From contig CAJYOV010000005.1 in assembly GCA_913776405.1 (NCBI GenBank), positions 1-5,202 on the forward strand: a DNA stretch of 5,202 nt, given 5' to 3'. The position numbers and the translations under genes are program-made. The notes under the pieces were generated by a model that searched no databases, was not told where the DNA came from, and saw nothing but the letters and a program-made list of their open reading frames with translations. This stretch comes from Pseudobdellovibrionaceae bacterium (GTDB taxonomy: Bacteria > Bdellovibrionota > Bdellovibrionia > Bdellovibrionales > JAMPXM01). Of this stretch, positions 1 through 5,202 are shown piece after piece; positions within the stretch are counted from its first letter, which is position 1, and the number at the start of each line of letters is the position of its first letter.

Positions 1-1
1 C

Positions 2-1567
2 GCAAAGGGTGCGAAGGTCACGTCCAAGACGAAAGCGATGCGCAAAGCCGTTCGCGCGATCGTCGACGTTGATATCAAAGGCAACAAAGGGATCGTTAAG
101 AATAAAGAGACGATCGATTGGGACCGTCCTCACGGTGTAAAGGTCGAGTTTAAAATCGACGGTCGTATTCAATTGAATGGCGATGGCGGCATTTTGACTT
201 ATCTCGAGGGAACAACTCTCGTAAACCCACACGTCAAAATCTCTTATAAGTTGCTGGATAACGATTGGGTTCATATCGAGCGAGTGGCCGAGCAAGTTCC
301 GGAAGTTCCGGCAGCGACGCTTCCTCACCCGCACACGATGAAGCTTGGCGAGTTCATCACTCACGCAGGCCTCTTCGGCAAAATCGAATTCGGAAAGTTT
401 CTGAAGACAGGCTTCTCGCGCGTTCAAGATTCGACTCTAAAAGAGTTCATCAAAAACGGCATGCCGAAGAACTTGATCAATACTCCGACAAGCGCTCTGA
501 ACCAAGAGCAGTTGAAGACTGTTTATCAGGTTATTCAAAAGTCGGAACTTCAAGCACCTTCAACTCGCTCGGTTCTCACGATCGGTGAAGAGTCGCTTGC
601 GAAATCGATTCTCCGCTTAGGAGACGTCGACTTCTTCTCGGTGGTTGCGCGTAAGCCGCGTATCGCCGACAGCAAGCCGGTGGTGGTCGAAGTGGCGCTT
701 GCGCGATTCTTGAATCGCGGTGGTGGCGACGAGCAAGTTCAACTTCTTCGATTCGCAAACCGTGTTCCGCTTCAATTCGATAAGGGTGCTTGTGCCATCA
801 CGGCTGCGGTTGAGACAGTCAACTGGCGCGCATACGGCCTGCAGCAGTCGAAGAACTCATTGCCAGTAGGATCGTACGTTTTTGCGGTGTCGGTTGTTTC
901 ACCGTTTATCAAATTTAAGAACGCTTCTAAAGAGACGATCGATAGCTCGGAAGAGTTGGTTGAAGAGATTCGCCGTGCGCTGATGCAAGCGGGGCAAAAA
1001 CTGTCTCGTCATATTCGCCGCGAGAGCAAAGAAGCCGATCTCGAAAGAAAGATCGCGCACATCGAGCAGTTCGGCCCGATCCTGATCGAGTACCTAGGAA
1101 AGATCACGAACGCGAAAGAGTCTCGAAAGAAGAAAGCGGAAGAAGGCTTGAAGAAGCTCTTGGGCCGCGACGCTAAGGACGCGGAAAAGGATCTTTCAGA
1201 AGCAGAAGTTCGCCTTGCAGCTCTGAAAGAGAAGCAGGCGAAAGCGGGCCTTCTTTTCTCGGCTTCGTCTCAAGACGATGTTCTCTCAGAAGGCGAAGTT
1301 GCCGAGATCGTGGAGATCGAAGTGACCGACGACGATGAGACCACCCAGCGTTCGCGCACGCGCGTGAATAAAGCAGCAGAAAAGTCGATCGCAGAAAAAG
1401 GCACGGCGAAGTCGGCAACAACCGTGAAGGTTGCGACCACCGAAAAATCCGCGACGACAGCGAAGGCAGCCACGACTGAGAAGTCTGCAACGACGGCGAA
1501 AGCCGCAACGACTGGGAAGTCCGCAACGACTGGCAAATCTGCCACGACGTCGCGCGCTTCGAAATAA
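2..1567 (+). CDS. top6B: DNA topoisomerase VI subunit B, 5'-truncated by window edge
   Basis: This is the ATPase/transducer subunit of type IIB topoisomerase VI, which with subunit A makes ATP-dependent double-strand DNA passage. The frame is open back to position 2 and the residues before the ATG at 38 fit the family, so the true start and the GHKL ATP-binding motifs lie upstream. Counting from the ATG at 38, I see the end of the GHKL domain (WDRPHG at 28-33, TYLEGTTLVNPH at 54-65), PHPH (97-100), an H2TH-like region (about 118-195) and the transducer domain (about 205-328). The transducer carries LLRFANRVPL (236-245), WRAY (263-266, the WKxY motif) and K298 at the position of the ATP-sensing switch lysine. 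A charged coiled coil (about 329-402), an acidic stretch (417-434) and a Lys/Thr/Ala repeat tail (460-507) follow; I do not know these from archaeal homologues. Subunit A follows after 22 bases, so the two are probably co-transcribed. The assignment rests on recalled family motifs and is strong. Confidence 0.93.
   Translation, partial: AKGAKVTSKTKAMRKAVRAIVDVDIKGNKGIVKNKETIDWDRPHGVKVEFKIDGRIQLNGDGGILTYLEGTTLVNPHVKISYKLLDNDWVHIERVAEQVPEVPAATLPHPHTMKLGEFITHAGLFGKIEFGKFLKTGFSRVQDSTLKEFIKNGMPKNLINTPTSALNQEQLKTVYQVIQKSELQAPSTRSVLTIGEESLAKSILRLGDVDFFSVVARKPRIADSKPVVVEVALARFLNRGGGDEQVQLLRFANRVPLQFDKGACAITAAVETVNWRAYGLQQSKNSLPVGSYVFAVSVVSPFIKFKNASKETIDSSEELVEEIRRALMQAGQKLSRHIRRESKEADLERKIAHIEQFGPILIEYLGKITNAKESRKKKAEEGLKKLLGRDAKDAEKDLSEAEVRLAALKEKQAKAGLLFSASSQDDVLSEGEVAEIVEIEVTDDDETTQRSRTRVNKAAEKSIAEKGTAKSATTVKVATTEKSATTAKAATTEKSATTAKAATTGKSATTGKSATTSRASK
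1415..1558 (+). repeat. Hexapeptide-coding tandem repeat (ATTxKS/A), C-terminal tail of topoisomerase VI subunit B
   Basis: Eight consecutive 18-base units encode ATTVKV, ATTEKS, ATTAKA, ATTEKS, ATTAKA, ATTGKS, ATTGKS and ATTSRA. The EKS/AKA pairs form a 36-base higher-order period. The units differ at many synonymous third positions while the peptide pattern is kept, which points to selection on the protein rather than fresh slippage. The tail should be disordered and net positive, like the Lys/Ala-rich tails of histone H1-like bacterial proteins. A DNA-binding role is an inference. Confidence 0.93.
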
Positions 1568-1573
1568 TCATTT

Positions 1574-1581
1574 AAGAAGGA
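1574..1581 (+). promoter_or_regulatory. Ribosome binding site of topoisomerase VI subunit A
   Basis: AAGAAGGA lies 8 bases before the ATG at 1590, inside the 22-base gap after the subunit B stop codon. It fixes the subunit A start and supports translation from a shared B-A transcript. Confidence 0.8.
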
Positions 1582-1589
1582 TTTAGACG

Positions 1590-2618
1590 ATGGATAAAGT
1601 CATCCGCGTTCGTAAATTAACGAAAGACATTCCGAAAGAAGCGCGCCTTCTTTGCGATACGATGCTCTCTGAGCTCGAAAACGCAAACCGCCCAGTATTG
1701 GAAGCGGTCAAGTGTGCGCTCGATAACTCATTCTATAACCCGAAAGTCGGTTACCTTACTCCAGGCGACAAAAAAGTTCGTACAGAACTGAATGTGTCGT
1801 CGGTGCAAAAGATGGCGCGCGTGATCTTCATGCTCGAACAGCTCTTGATGCGTATCGAAACGGGCGGTGTGCAGACTTATCGTGAGTACTACTACATCGC
1901 GAAAGGTGCCGTAAAAGCCGACAAGCGTTTGAAACCTCTCGATTTCGGCGATCAGGCCGAGTGCGATGCCGCAATCGACTTCATCGGAGACATGCTCGAA
2001 GTCTACCGTGAAGAATTAAATTGCTACGCCAACGATCGCGGTGGCCAAACGTACTCGCAAAACCTGATCGTGACAGAGCGTTTGCCAGACAACACGACGG
2101 CAACGATCGACCTTTCAACTCTCGGTACTTCCCCGTTCCAACCGAAGAACCGTCCGCAATCTTTGACGCTTAAGACGAAAAAGAAAGTCGACTTCGTTCT
2201 CGTCGTCGAGTCAGAAGGTACTGCCGGCACTCTCGTAACGAACGGCATGACAAAGCGTCATAACTGTATCGTGATGGGTGCTCAAGGTGTTCCTTCGAAC
2301 GGTGTTCGTGGTTGGTGCAAACTCCTTCAAGAACAACTCGGCGTGCCGATGTACTTCTTCGGAGATCTCGATGCGTACACGATGCAAAACATCTTCCGTA
2401 CGCTGAAAGCAGGCTCTGCAGCCTCCTTGATTCGGAACTCAGACTTCTCGGCGCCTGACGTTCGCTTCCTCGGAGTTTTGCCTGAAGACGTAAAACGTTA
2501 CGATCTCGATTGCTACTCGGTAAACGATAAGGATCCACAAGAAGGTCGTTCGCTCAAAAAAGCGAAAGATGCTCTCTCGAACGATCCGTTCTTCGCCGAC
2601 AAAAAGAACAAGCGCTGA
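1590..2618 (+). CDS. top6A: DNA topoisomerase VI subunit A (Spo11-like), ends early at an in-frame TGA
   Basis: This is the DNA-cleaving subunit of topoisomerase VI; it forms the 5'-phosphotyrosyl link to DNA and works as an A2B2 complex with the upstream subunit B. The N-terminal half is the winged-helix CAP domain with the catalytic motif TYREYYYIAKG (residues 96-106); the nucleophile is Y101 or Y102, most likely Y102. The Toprim metal-binding domain follows, with VLVVESEG (203-210, acidic E207) and FFGDLDAY (256-263, D259 and D261). Family-typical text such as GAQGVPSNGVR (230-240) and LKAGS (272-276) surrounds these. The ATG at 1590 has a good ribosome binding site. The standard-code product is 342 residues, shorter than usual for the family, because a TGA at codon 343 cuts off the last conserved helix region, which is still encoded in frame directly downstream. 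The gene could be a recent nonsense allele, be read through, or contain a sequence error. The family assignment is strong. Confidence 0.93.
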   Translation: MDKVIRVRKLTKDIPKEARLLCDTMLSELENANRPVLEAVKCALDNSFYNPKVGYLTPGDKKVRTELNVSSVQKMARVIFMLEQLLMRIETGGVQTYREYYYIAKGAVKADKRLKPLDFGDQAECDAAIDFIGDMLEVYREELNCYANDRGGQTYSQNLIVTERLPDNTTATIDLSTLGTSPFQPKNRPQSLTLKTKKKVDFVLVVESEGTAGTLVTNGMTKRHNCIVMGAQGVPSNGVRGWCKLLQEQLGVPMYFFGDLDAYTMQNIFRTLKAGSAASLIRNSDFSAPDVRFLGVLPEDVKRYDLDCYSVNDKDPQEGRSLKKAKDALSNDPFFADKKNKR

Positions 2619-2753
2619 GCGAATGTTCTCGAATGGCTGTTGAAAGAGAAAAAACGTTGCGAGCAGCAGTCGCTTTTCGCCGTTGATCCACGCAACCCTC
2701 GCATCATGGAAGAAATCTTGGTCGACAAGATCAAGCGCGGCTCATTCATTTGA
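2616..2753 (+). other. In-frame TGA followed by the conserved C-terminus of topoisomerase VI subunit A
   Basis: After the TGA (2616-2618) the same frame stays open for 44 codons to a second TGA at 2751-2753. The peptide starts ANVLEWLLKEKKRCEQQSLF and ends in LVDKIKRGSFI. It matches the expected subunit A ending, in which a short helix leads to a K-x-x-EQQ-x-L motif and then a final segment with Leu-x-x-Lys-Ile. Family members usually carry a Trp about 15 residues before the EQ pair, exactly where the TGA stands, so one G-to-A change from TGG explains it. Adding the segment gives a 387-residue protein. There is no good separate start codon or ribosome binding site for the segment; its only internal Met is at codon 30. 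It is best read as part of the subunit A gene. Confidence 0.8.
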
Positions 2754-2761
2754 GCGCGCTG

Positions 2762-2914
2762 ATGCGATTCGGGCCCATAGCTCCGTCAGATTTAGAGAAA
2801 CTTAAAGGCCTCCTGGATTCCCAGGGGGCTTCTGTTTGTGTCGCTCACGCTCCGCATGAGCTTTCCTTCGCAGGCTTGCTCAGGAATTTGCAATCGCCTG
2901 CATCCGTACCGTGA
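2762..2914 (+). pseudogene. Probable N-terminal part of the frameshifted zinc-ribbon membrane protein gene
   Basis: A 50-codon frame starts with ATG 8 bases after the second subunit A TGA and ends at TGA 2912-2914. Its peptide opens MRFGPIAPSDLEKLKGLLDS and continues with QGASVCVAHAP, a believable beta-alpha-beta start. By contrast, the overlapping frame from 2838 gives an unstructured, Ser/Cys-rich stretch over the same bases. Moving from this frame to the frame ending at 3230 needs a +1 shift somewhere between about 2880 and 2911. Joined, the two would make a small alpha/beta domain, a zinc ribbon and a membrane helix. There is no clear ribosome binding site, so translation could be coupled to the topoisomerase genes. 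The hairpin at 2806-2831 argues the other way. Confidence is moderate to low. Confidence 0.45.
2806..2831 (+). terminator. Strong hairpin with moderately T-rich tail, possible terminator of the topoisomerase VI operon
   Basis: The arms 2806-2816 and 2821-2831 pair over 11 positions (nine Watson-Crick, two G-T) around the loop ATTC. The right arm runs into TCTGTTTGTG, which is only moderately T-rich, and AAA precedes the left arm. This is the layout of a rho-independent terminator about 53 bases after the second subunit A stop. If it works as one, the ATG 2762 frame is less likely to be a gene, because the hairpin lies inside it. It could also be a chance structure in coding sequence. Confidence 0.4.
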
Positions 2915-3230
2915 GGCCACTTTGAAGAAGCGCCTGATTGTGCGTGGGGAGCTCGAGCGCATGGGTTTCGCGGTCAATCGCGAAGTTGAAGAGCCGCTGC
3001 CGCAGGTTCCTGAATATCTGTGTCGCAAATGCGATTACGTGGGCTCATCGCCCGGTATGTGCCCGAGGCATAAAATCGAACTTCTCGAGTTCTCAGAGTT
3101 CGCAGATTACCGACGAAGCCAACCGTTCATGGCTCCCGTCGTAAAGTATCTCTTACTTGCCTTGGTTGCGGCAGGTGCCGCGTTCGGAATTTACGAAGTC
3201 GTGCGAGAAGCGCTCAACGCTGAAGTTTAG
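2838..3230 (+). CDS. Hypothetical protein with zinc-ribbon-like motif and C-terminal membrane helix
   Basis: I do not recognise this as a named gene. From the GTG at 2838 it encodes 130 residues; the first 20 or so look unlike a normal protein, and the convincing part begins near HPYREATLKK (22-31). A predicted alpha/beta stretch (30-47, including LERMGFAV) is followed by a metal-binding cluster with C62, C65, C75 and H78 in CRKC and PGMCPRHKIEL. The PG-x-CP pattern resembles small heavy-metal-binding or zinc-ribbon domains. A hydrophobic helix (about 99-120) near the C-terminus suggests a tail-anchored inner-membrane protein with the zinc ribbon in the cytoplasm. No ribosome binding site precedes the GTG. 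The real start may be ATG 2762 in another frame (frameshifted gene) or a later codon. The gene converges on the lipoprotein gene with a 25-base gap and no obvious terminator between them. Confidence 0.6.
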   Translation: MSLTLRMSFPSQACSGICNRLHPYREATLKKRLIVRGELERMGFAVNREVEEPLPQVPEYLCRKCDYVGSSPGMCPRHKIELLEFSEFADYRRSQPFMAPVVKYLLLALVAAGAAFGIYEVVREALNAEV

Positions 3231-3255
3231 AGTCGCTAACAAGTTTTCGTTTCGC

Positions 3256-4800
3256 TTATTTTTGCGTGAGATTGCGAAGCGCATCCGGGATCAAGATGTC
3301 CTTTTGCTGGATGCGTTTGATTGCAGACGTGATCAGAGGCTCGAAGGAGTAGCCGAACGAGATGCCGACTGTCGTGTTCGTCGTGTCGCCAATAAACGTA
3401 TTAGGGCCGCCGACTAAGTTGGAAGAGCGTGCCAGAGCGGCTTTCCAGGCATCGGCATTCTCAGAAATCGAACTCACGAAGCCGCGAACGCTCCAGTTGT
3501 CCGTCAGCGAATAGAGATAGCCAACCTCGAATGCGGTCGTGACGAATGTTTTCGTAATCGAAAAATCTTCGCCGCGTTCGCGCCAGCTGATTTCGGTCCA
3601 AGCGCCGTGAACGAAGAAGTTTGCGTAGATGTAACTCCGGCTGACCTGATACCCTAGCTCGGGACCGTAACCGATCGAGCCCCACCAACGGTAGAATTCT
3701 CGGCCTTCAAGATCGGGCGCGCCTTGCGCCGAAAGTACTTTGCGTGACACGAGAACAAGCGGGTAGGCCGTTAGCTGCCAACGCCCTGGGCGACCGGTTC
3801 GGTAAGTCGGGATATTCGTAAGACTCAAAGCAGACAGATAGTTCAAACCTTGCTCGACCCAGCTCGTTGAACTTGCGCGACGAAGTTCAACTGGCTGTAG
3901 GCCGTTAGCGCGCTCGAGGGTCATCGACTGGTTCACGTTCGATACGGTCAACGTGTTCGGAAGATTCAAAAGATCGTACATCCAAGCCCACGTGCGCGCG
4001 AGACCGCCGCCGGCGTCAAGCGGCACGCTCGTCGTGTCGAGGATTTGCTTCGTGCGCACGTCTTGAAGTTCTGCATTGATGATGTAATCGCCGCTCTCCG
4101 TAAGCGCGAGCTTCGAGCGCCAGATCGCGTCTGGCTGCAGTCGCGCAAAGAGATTTCGCTCGTTGTCGTAAGAACCGCGGGCGTCGAAGTCAGAGCCTCG
4201 AGAAATGAATTGCGAGAGCGTTTGATCGAAGGGAAGCAGCTCGTATTCGTTTGGCTGAATCGGGCGCTGCATCTTCAAAGTCTGTTCGAGTAAGTGGCCA
4301 GCTGTATCGGAGAGTGCTTGTGAGTTTGCGAGCGGTGGCTCGATCGCGATTCGTGACGGATCGGGGAGTGCATACTCAGTGTCGTCGCCTGGCTTCCGAA
4401 GATTCACGACGGGAGGGTCTTCGGGATTCCACGCAGCACCCGAGAGCAAGTCGATCCCCCAACCGATTGGCGCTGCGATGTAGAGCCATAGATTCGTCGC
4501 GAAGCTGCCGCTCCAGCGGTACTTCGTAGGCACTTTTACCGTGCGAGAGATGCCGTCCAGACTAATGGTGAGTTCCGGCTCTTTCTTCCGCGGGACTAAA
4601 ACATAGGCGGGTGTTTCAGCAACGTCTCGACCATCGACTGTAACCAAAGCGCCTGGCGGATCACTGCGTACGAAAACGGCTTGCGCGCGCGGGTCACGGC
4701 CGACCGTTGCGCAGCCCGAAAGCACGCAGAAGAGGAGGCATCCTCCCAGGAGAATTCGGATTTGGTCGCCGATTTTGATCATCACTTTCAAGTGTGCCAC
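3256..4800 (-). CDS. PEGA-domain lipoprotein with beta-strand-rich C-terminal region
   Basis: I cannot name this gene. From GTG at 4800 it encodes 514 residues. Residues 8-30 form a lipoprotein signal peptide with lipobox LSGC and acylated Cys30, so the protein should be membrane-anchored, probably at the outer membrane. A PEGA-like domain follows (about 41-84, SDPPGALVTVDGRDV and ETPAYVLVP), as seen in surface or envelope proteins. Next comes a Trp/Gly-rich hydrophobic segment (about 102-124, with APIGWGIDLLSGAAW), common after PEGA repeats in lipoproteins. The middle (about 190-262) includes YIINAELQDVRTKQILDT, a weak resemblance to curli-secretion-type lipoprotein domains. The last third (about 340-488) alternates aromatic and polar residues as in outer-membrane beta-strands. 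The start is uncertain: ATG 4782 (residue 7) gives a tighter signal peptide but has no ribosome binding site, while GTG 4800 has a weak GAGAAG 11 bases upstream. Function is unknown; envelope or surface attachment is an inference. Confidence 0.85.
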   Translation of the reverse strand: MAHLKVMIKIGDQIRILLGGCLLFCVLSGCATVGRDPRAQAVFVRSDPPGALVTVDGRDVAETPAYVLVPRKKEPELTISLDGISRTVKVPTKYRWSGSFATNLWLYIAAPIGWGIDLLSGAAWNPEDPPVVNLRKPGDDTEYALPDPSRIAIEPPLANSQALSDTAGHLLEQTLKMQRPIQPNEYELLPFDQTLSQFISRGSDFDARGSYDNERNLFARLQPDAIWRSKLALTESGDYIINAELQDVRTKQILDTTSVPLDAGGGLARTWAWMYDLLNLPNTLTVSNVNQSMTLERANGLQPVELRRASSTSWVEQGLNYLSALSLTNIPTYRTGRPGRWQLTAYPLVLVSRKVLSAQGAPDLEGREFYRWWGSIGYGPELGYQVSRSYIYANFFVHGAWTEISWRERGEDFSITKTFVTTAFEVGYLYSLTDNWSVRGFVSSISENADAWKAALARSSNLVGGPNTFIGDTTNTTVGISFGYSFEPLITSAIKRIQQKDILIPDALRNLTQK

Positions 4801-4847
4801 ACAAACGGCGTCTTCTCGAAGATCCTGTTAATGCGTTTCACAAATCC

Positions 4848-4877
4848 TTGTCGGTCTAGGTCGGTGAGGCGTATTCT
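4848..4877 (+). promoter_or_regulatory. Candidate sigma70-type promoter for aconitase
   Basis: TTGTCG (4848-4853) and TATTCT (4872-4877) are separated by 18 bases, each matching four of six consensus positions. Transcription would start near 4884, giving a leader of about 80 bases before the aconitase ATG. It lies in the 163-base divergent region between the lipoprotein and aconitase genes. I see no convincing promoter for the opposite strand there. Confidence 0.35.
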
Positions 4878-4949
4878 CATATGGCTTTCAAAAAAATCAG
4901 CTTCTACTCGGGGCGCGACGAAACAGCTCCGAAATCGAGCAAAAACCCT

Positions 4950-4956
4950 AAGGGAG
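4950..4956 (+). promoter_or_regulatory. Ribosome binding site of aconitase
   Basis: AAGGGAG stands 7 bases before the ATG at 4964 and fixes this start over the upstream in-phase-shifted ATG at 4881. Confidence 0.8.
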
Positions 4957-4963
4957 CCTTGCC

Positions 4964-5202
4964 ATGGCTAAGATCGAAACGACACCGGAAATGGTGAAAC
5001 AGGTTTACGCGACTTCGCGTGAACGCATTCAAATTCTTCGCACACGTTTGAACCGTCCGCTCACTCTCGCGGAGAAAGTTCTTTTCGGTCACTTGGACGA
5101 TCCGCAAGGGCAAGAGTTGATTCGCGGTAAGTCGTTCCTTCTTCTTCGTCCGGACCGCGTGGCGATGCAGGATGCGACAGCTCAAATGGCGATGCTTCAA
5201 TT
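4964..5202 (+). CDS. acn: Aconitate hydratase, mitochondrial type, 3'-truncated by window edge
   Basis: Aconitase interconverts citrate and isocitrate through cis-aconitate in the cytoplasmic TCA cycle, using a [4Fe-4S] cluster. Only the first 79 residues are in the window. After a short N-terminal leader, [20 protein letters not shown] (28-47) and [20 protein letters not shown] (55-74) closely follow the N-terminal domain of mitochondrial-type aconitases; the second stretch contributes to the substrate pocket in that family. This opening differs from the E. coli AcnA and AcnB types as I remember them. The cluster-binding cysteines would lie beyond the window, so completeness cannot be judged. 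The ATG at 4964 has a good ribosome binding site. The gene is divergent from the lipoprotein gene and has no visible link to the topoisomerase operon. Confidence 0.93.
   Translation, partial: MAKIETTPEMVKQVYATSRERIQILRTRLNRPLTLAEKVLFGHLDDPQGQELIRGKSFLLLRPDRVAMQDATAQMAMLQ

Noticed and set aside
38..40. ATG at 38 as the start of topoisomerase VI subunit B
   Set aside because: The frame is open upstream to the window edge and those codons match the family's GHKL domain; about 200 residues of the ATPase domain must lie outside the window.
1173..1571. Antisense frames over the subunit B tail (also 1270-1545)
   Set aside because: They are low-complexity mirror images of the Lys/Thr/Ala repeats and the coiled-coil codons, with no start signals.
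2616..2660. Selenocysteine insertion at the TGA
   Set aside because: No clear SECIS-like hairpin follows the TGA, and the family has Trp, not Cys, at this position.
2513..2749. Minus-strand frame across the subunit A 3' end
   Set aside because: It lies opposite the conserved C-terminal codons of subunit A and has no recognisable protein features.
3231..3255. Bidirectional terminator between the convergent genes
   Set aside because: Only 4-5 base inverted matches are visible in and around the 25-base gap, too weak to call.
4681..4971. Plus-strand 96-codon frame over the divergent region
   Set aside because: Most of it is antisense to the lipoprotein signal peptide and it ends just inside the aconitase start; composition is not protein-like.
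4881..4997. Small 38-codon frame starting at ATG 4881, overlapping the aconitase start
   Set aside because: It starts right after the candidate -10 box, has no well-placed ribosome binding site, and its end is just the aconitase codons in another frame.
1..5202. CRISPR array, tRNA, rRNA or insertion sequence
   Set aside because: No spaced direct repeats, cloverleaf-like sequence, rRNA motifs, transposase or terminal inverted repeats were seen on either strand.

Overview
This window most likely comes from a Gram-negative bacterium of moderate GC content. The evidence is an outer-membrane-type lipoprotein gene and a mitochondrial-type aconitase. The protein styles recall predatory or deltaproteobacteria-like lineages such as Bdellovibrionota, but that is an impression and cannot be established from 5.2 kb. 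The standard genetic code is in use: TGG encodes Trp throughout, and genes end in TAA, TAG or TGA.

Left half (2-2753, + strand): an operon for DNA topoisomerase VI, the type IIB topoisomerase typical of archaea and plants and only scattered in bacteria. Subunit B (ATPase/transducer) is cut by the left window edge; its frame is open to position 2, so the ATG at 38 is not its start. It ends in a long coiled coil, an acidic stretch and a lysine-rich hexapeptide-repeat tail. Subunit A (Spo11-like, DNA cleaving) follows after 22 bases with a good ribosome binding site. Subunit A stops at an in-frame TGA (2616-2618), yet the next 44 codons (2619-2750) clearly encode the normal C-terminus of the family, and the TGA sits where a Trp is expected. 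This is the most striking observation here.

Middle (2762-3230, + strand): a small unrecognised protein with a zinc-ribbon-like Cys/His cluster and one C-terminal membrane helix. The best protein reading starts at 2762 and changes frame between about 2880 and 2914, so the gene looks frameshifted, or else starts late at 2838. A strong hairpin at 2806-2831 followed by a moderately T-rich run could instead be the terminator of the topoisomerase operon.

Right half: a convergent gene on the - strand (4800-3256) encodes a PEGA-domain lipoprotein with a beta-strand-rich C-terminal half. Divergent from it, and cut by the right edge, is the start of a mitochondrial-type aconitate hydratase (4964 onward) with a clear ribosome binding site and a candidate promoter in the 163-base divergent region. 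The lipoprotein and aconitase have no evident functional link to the topoisomerase operon.
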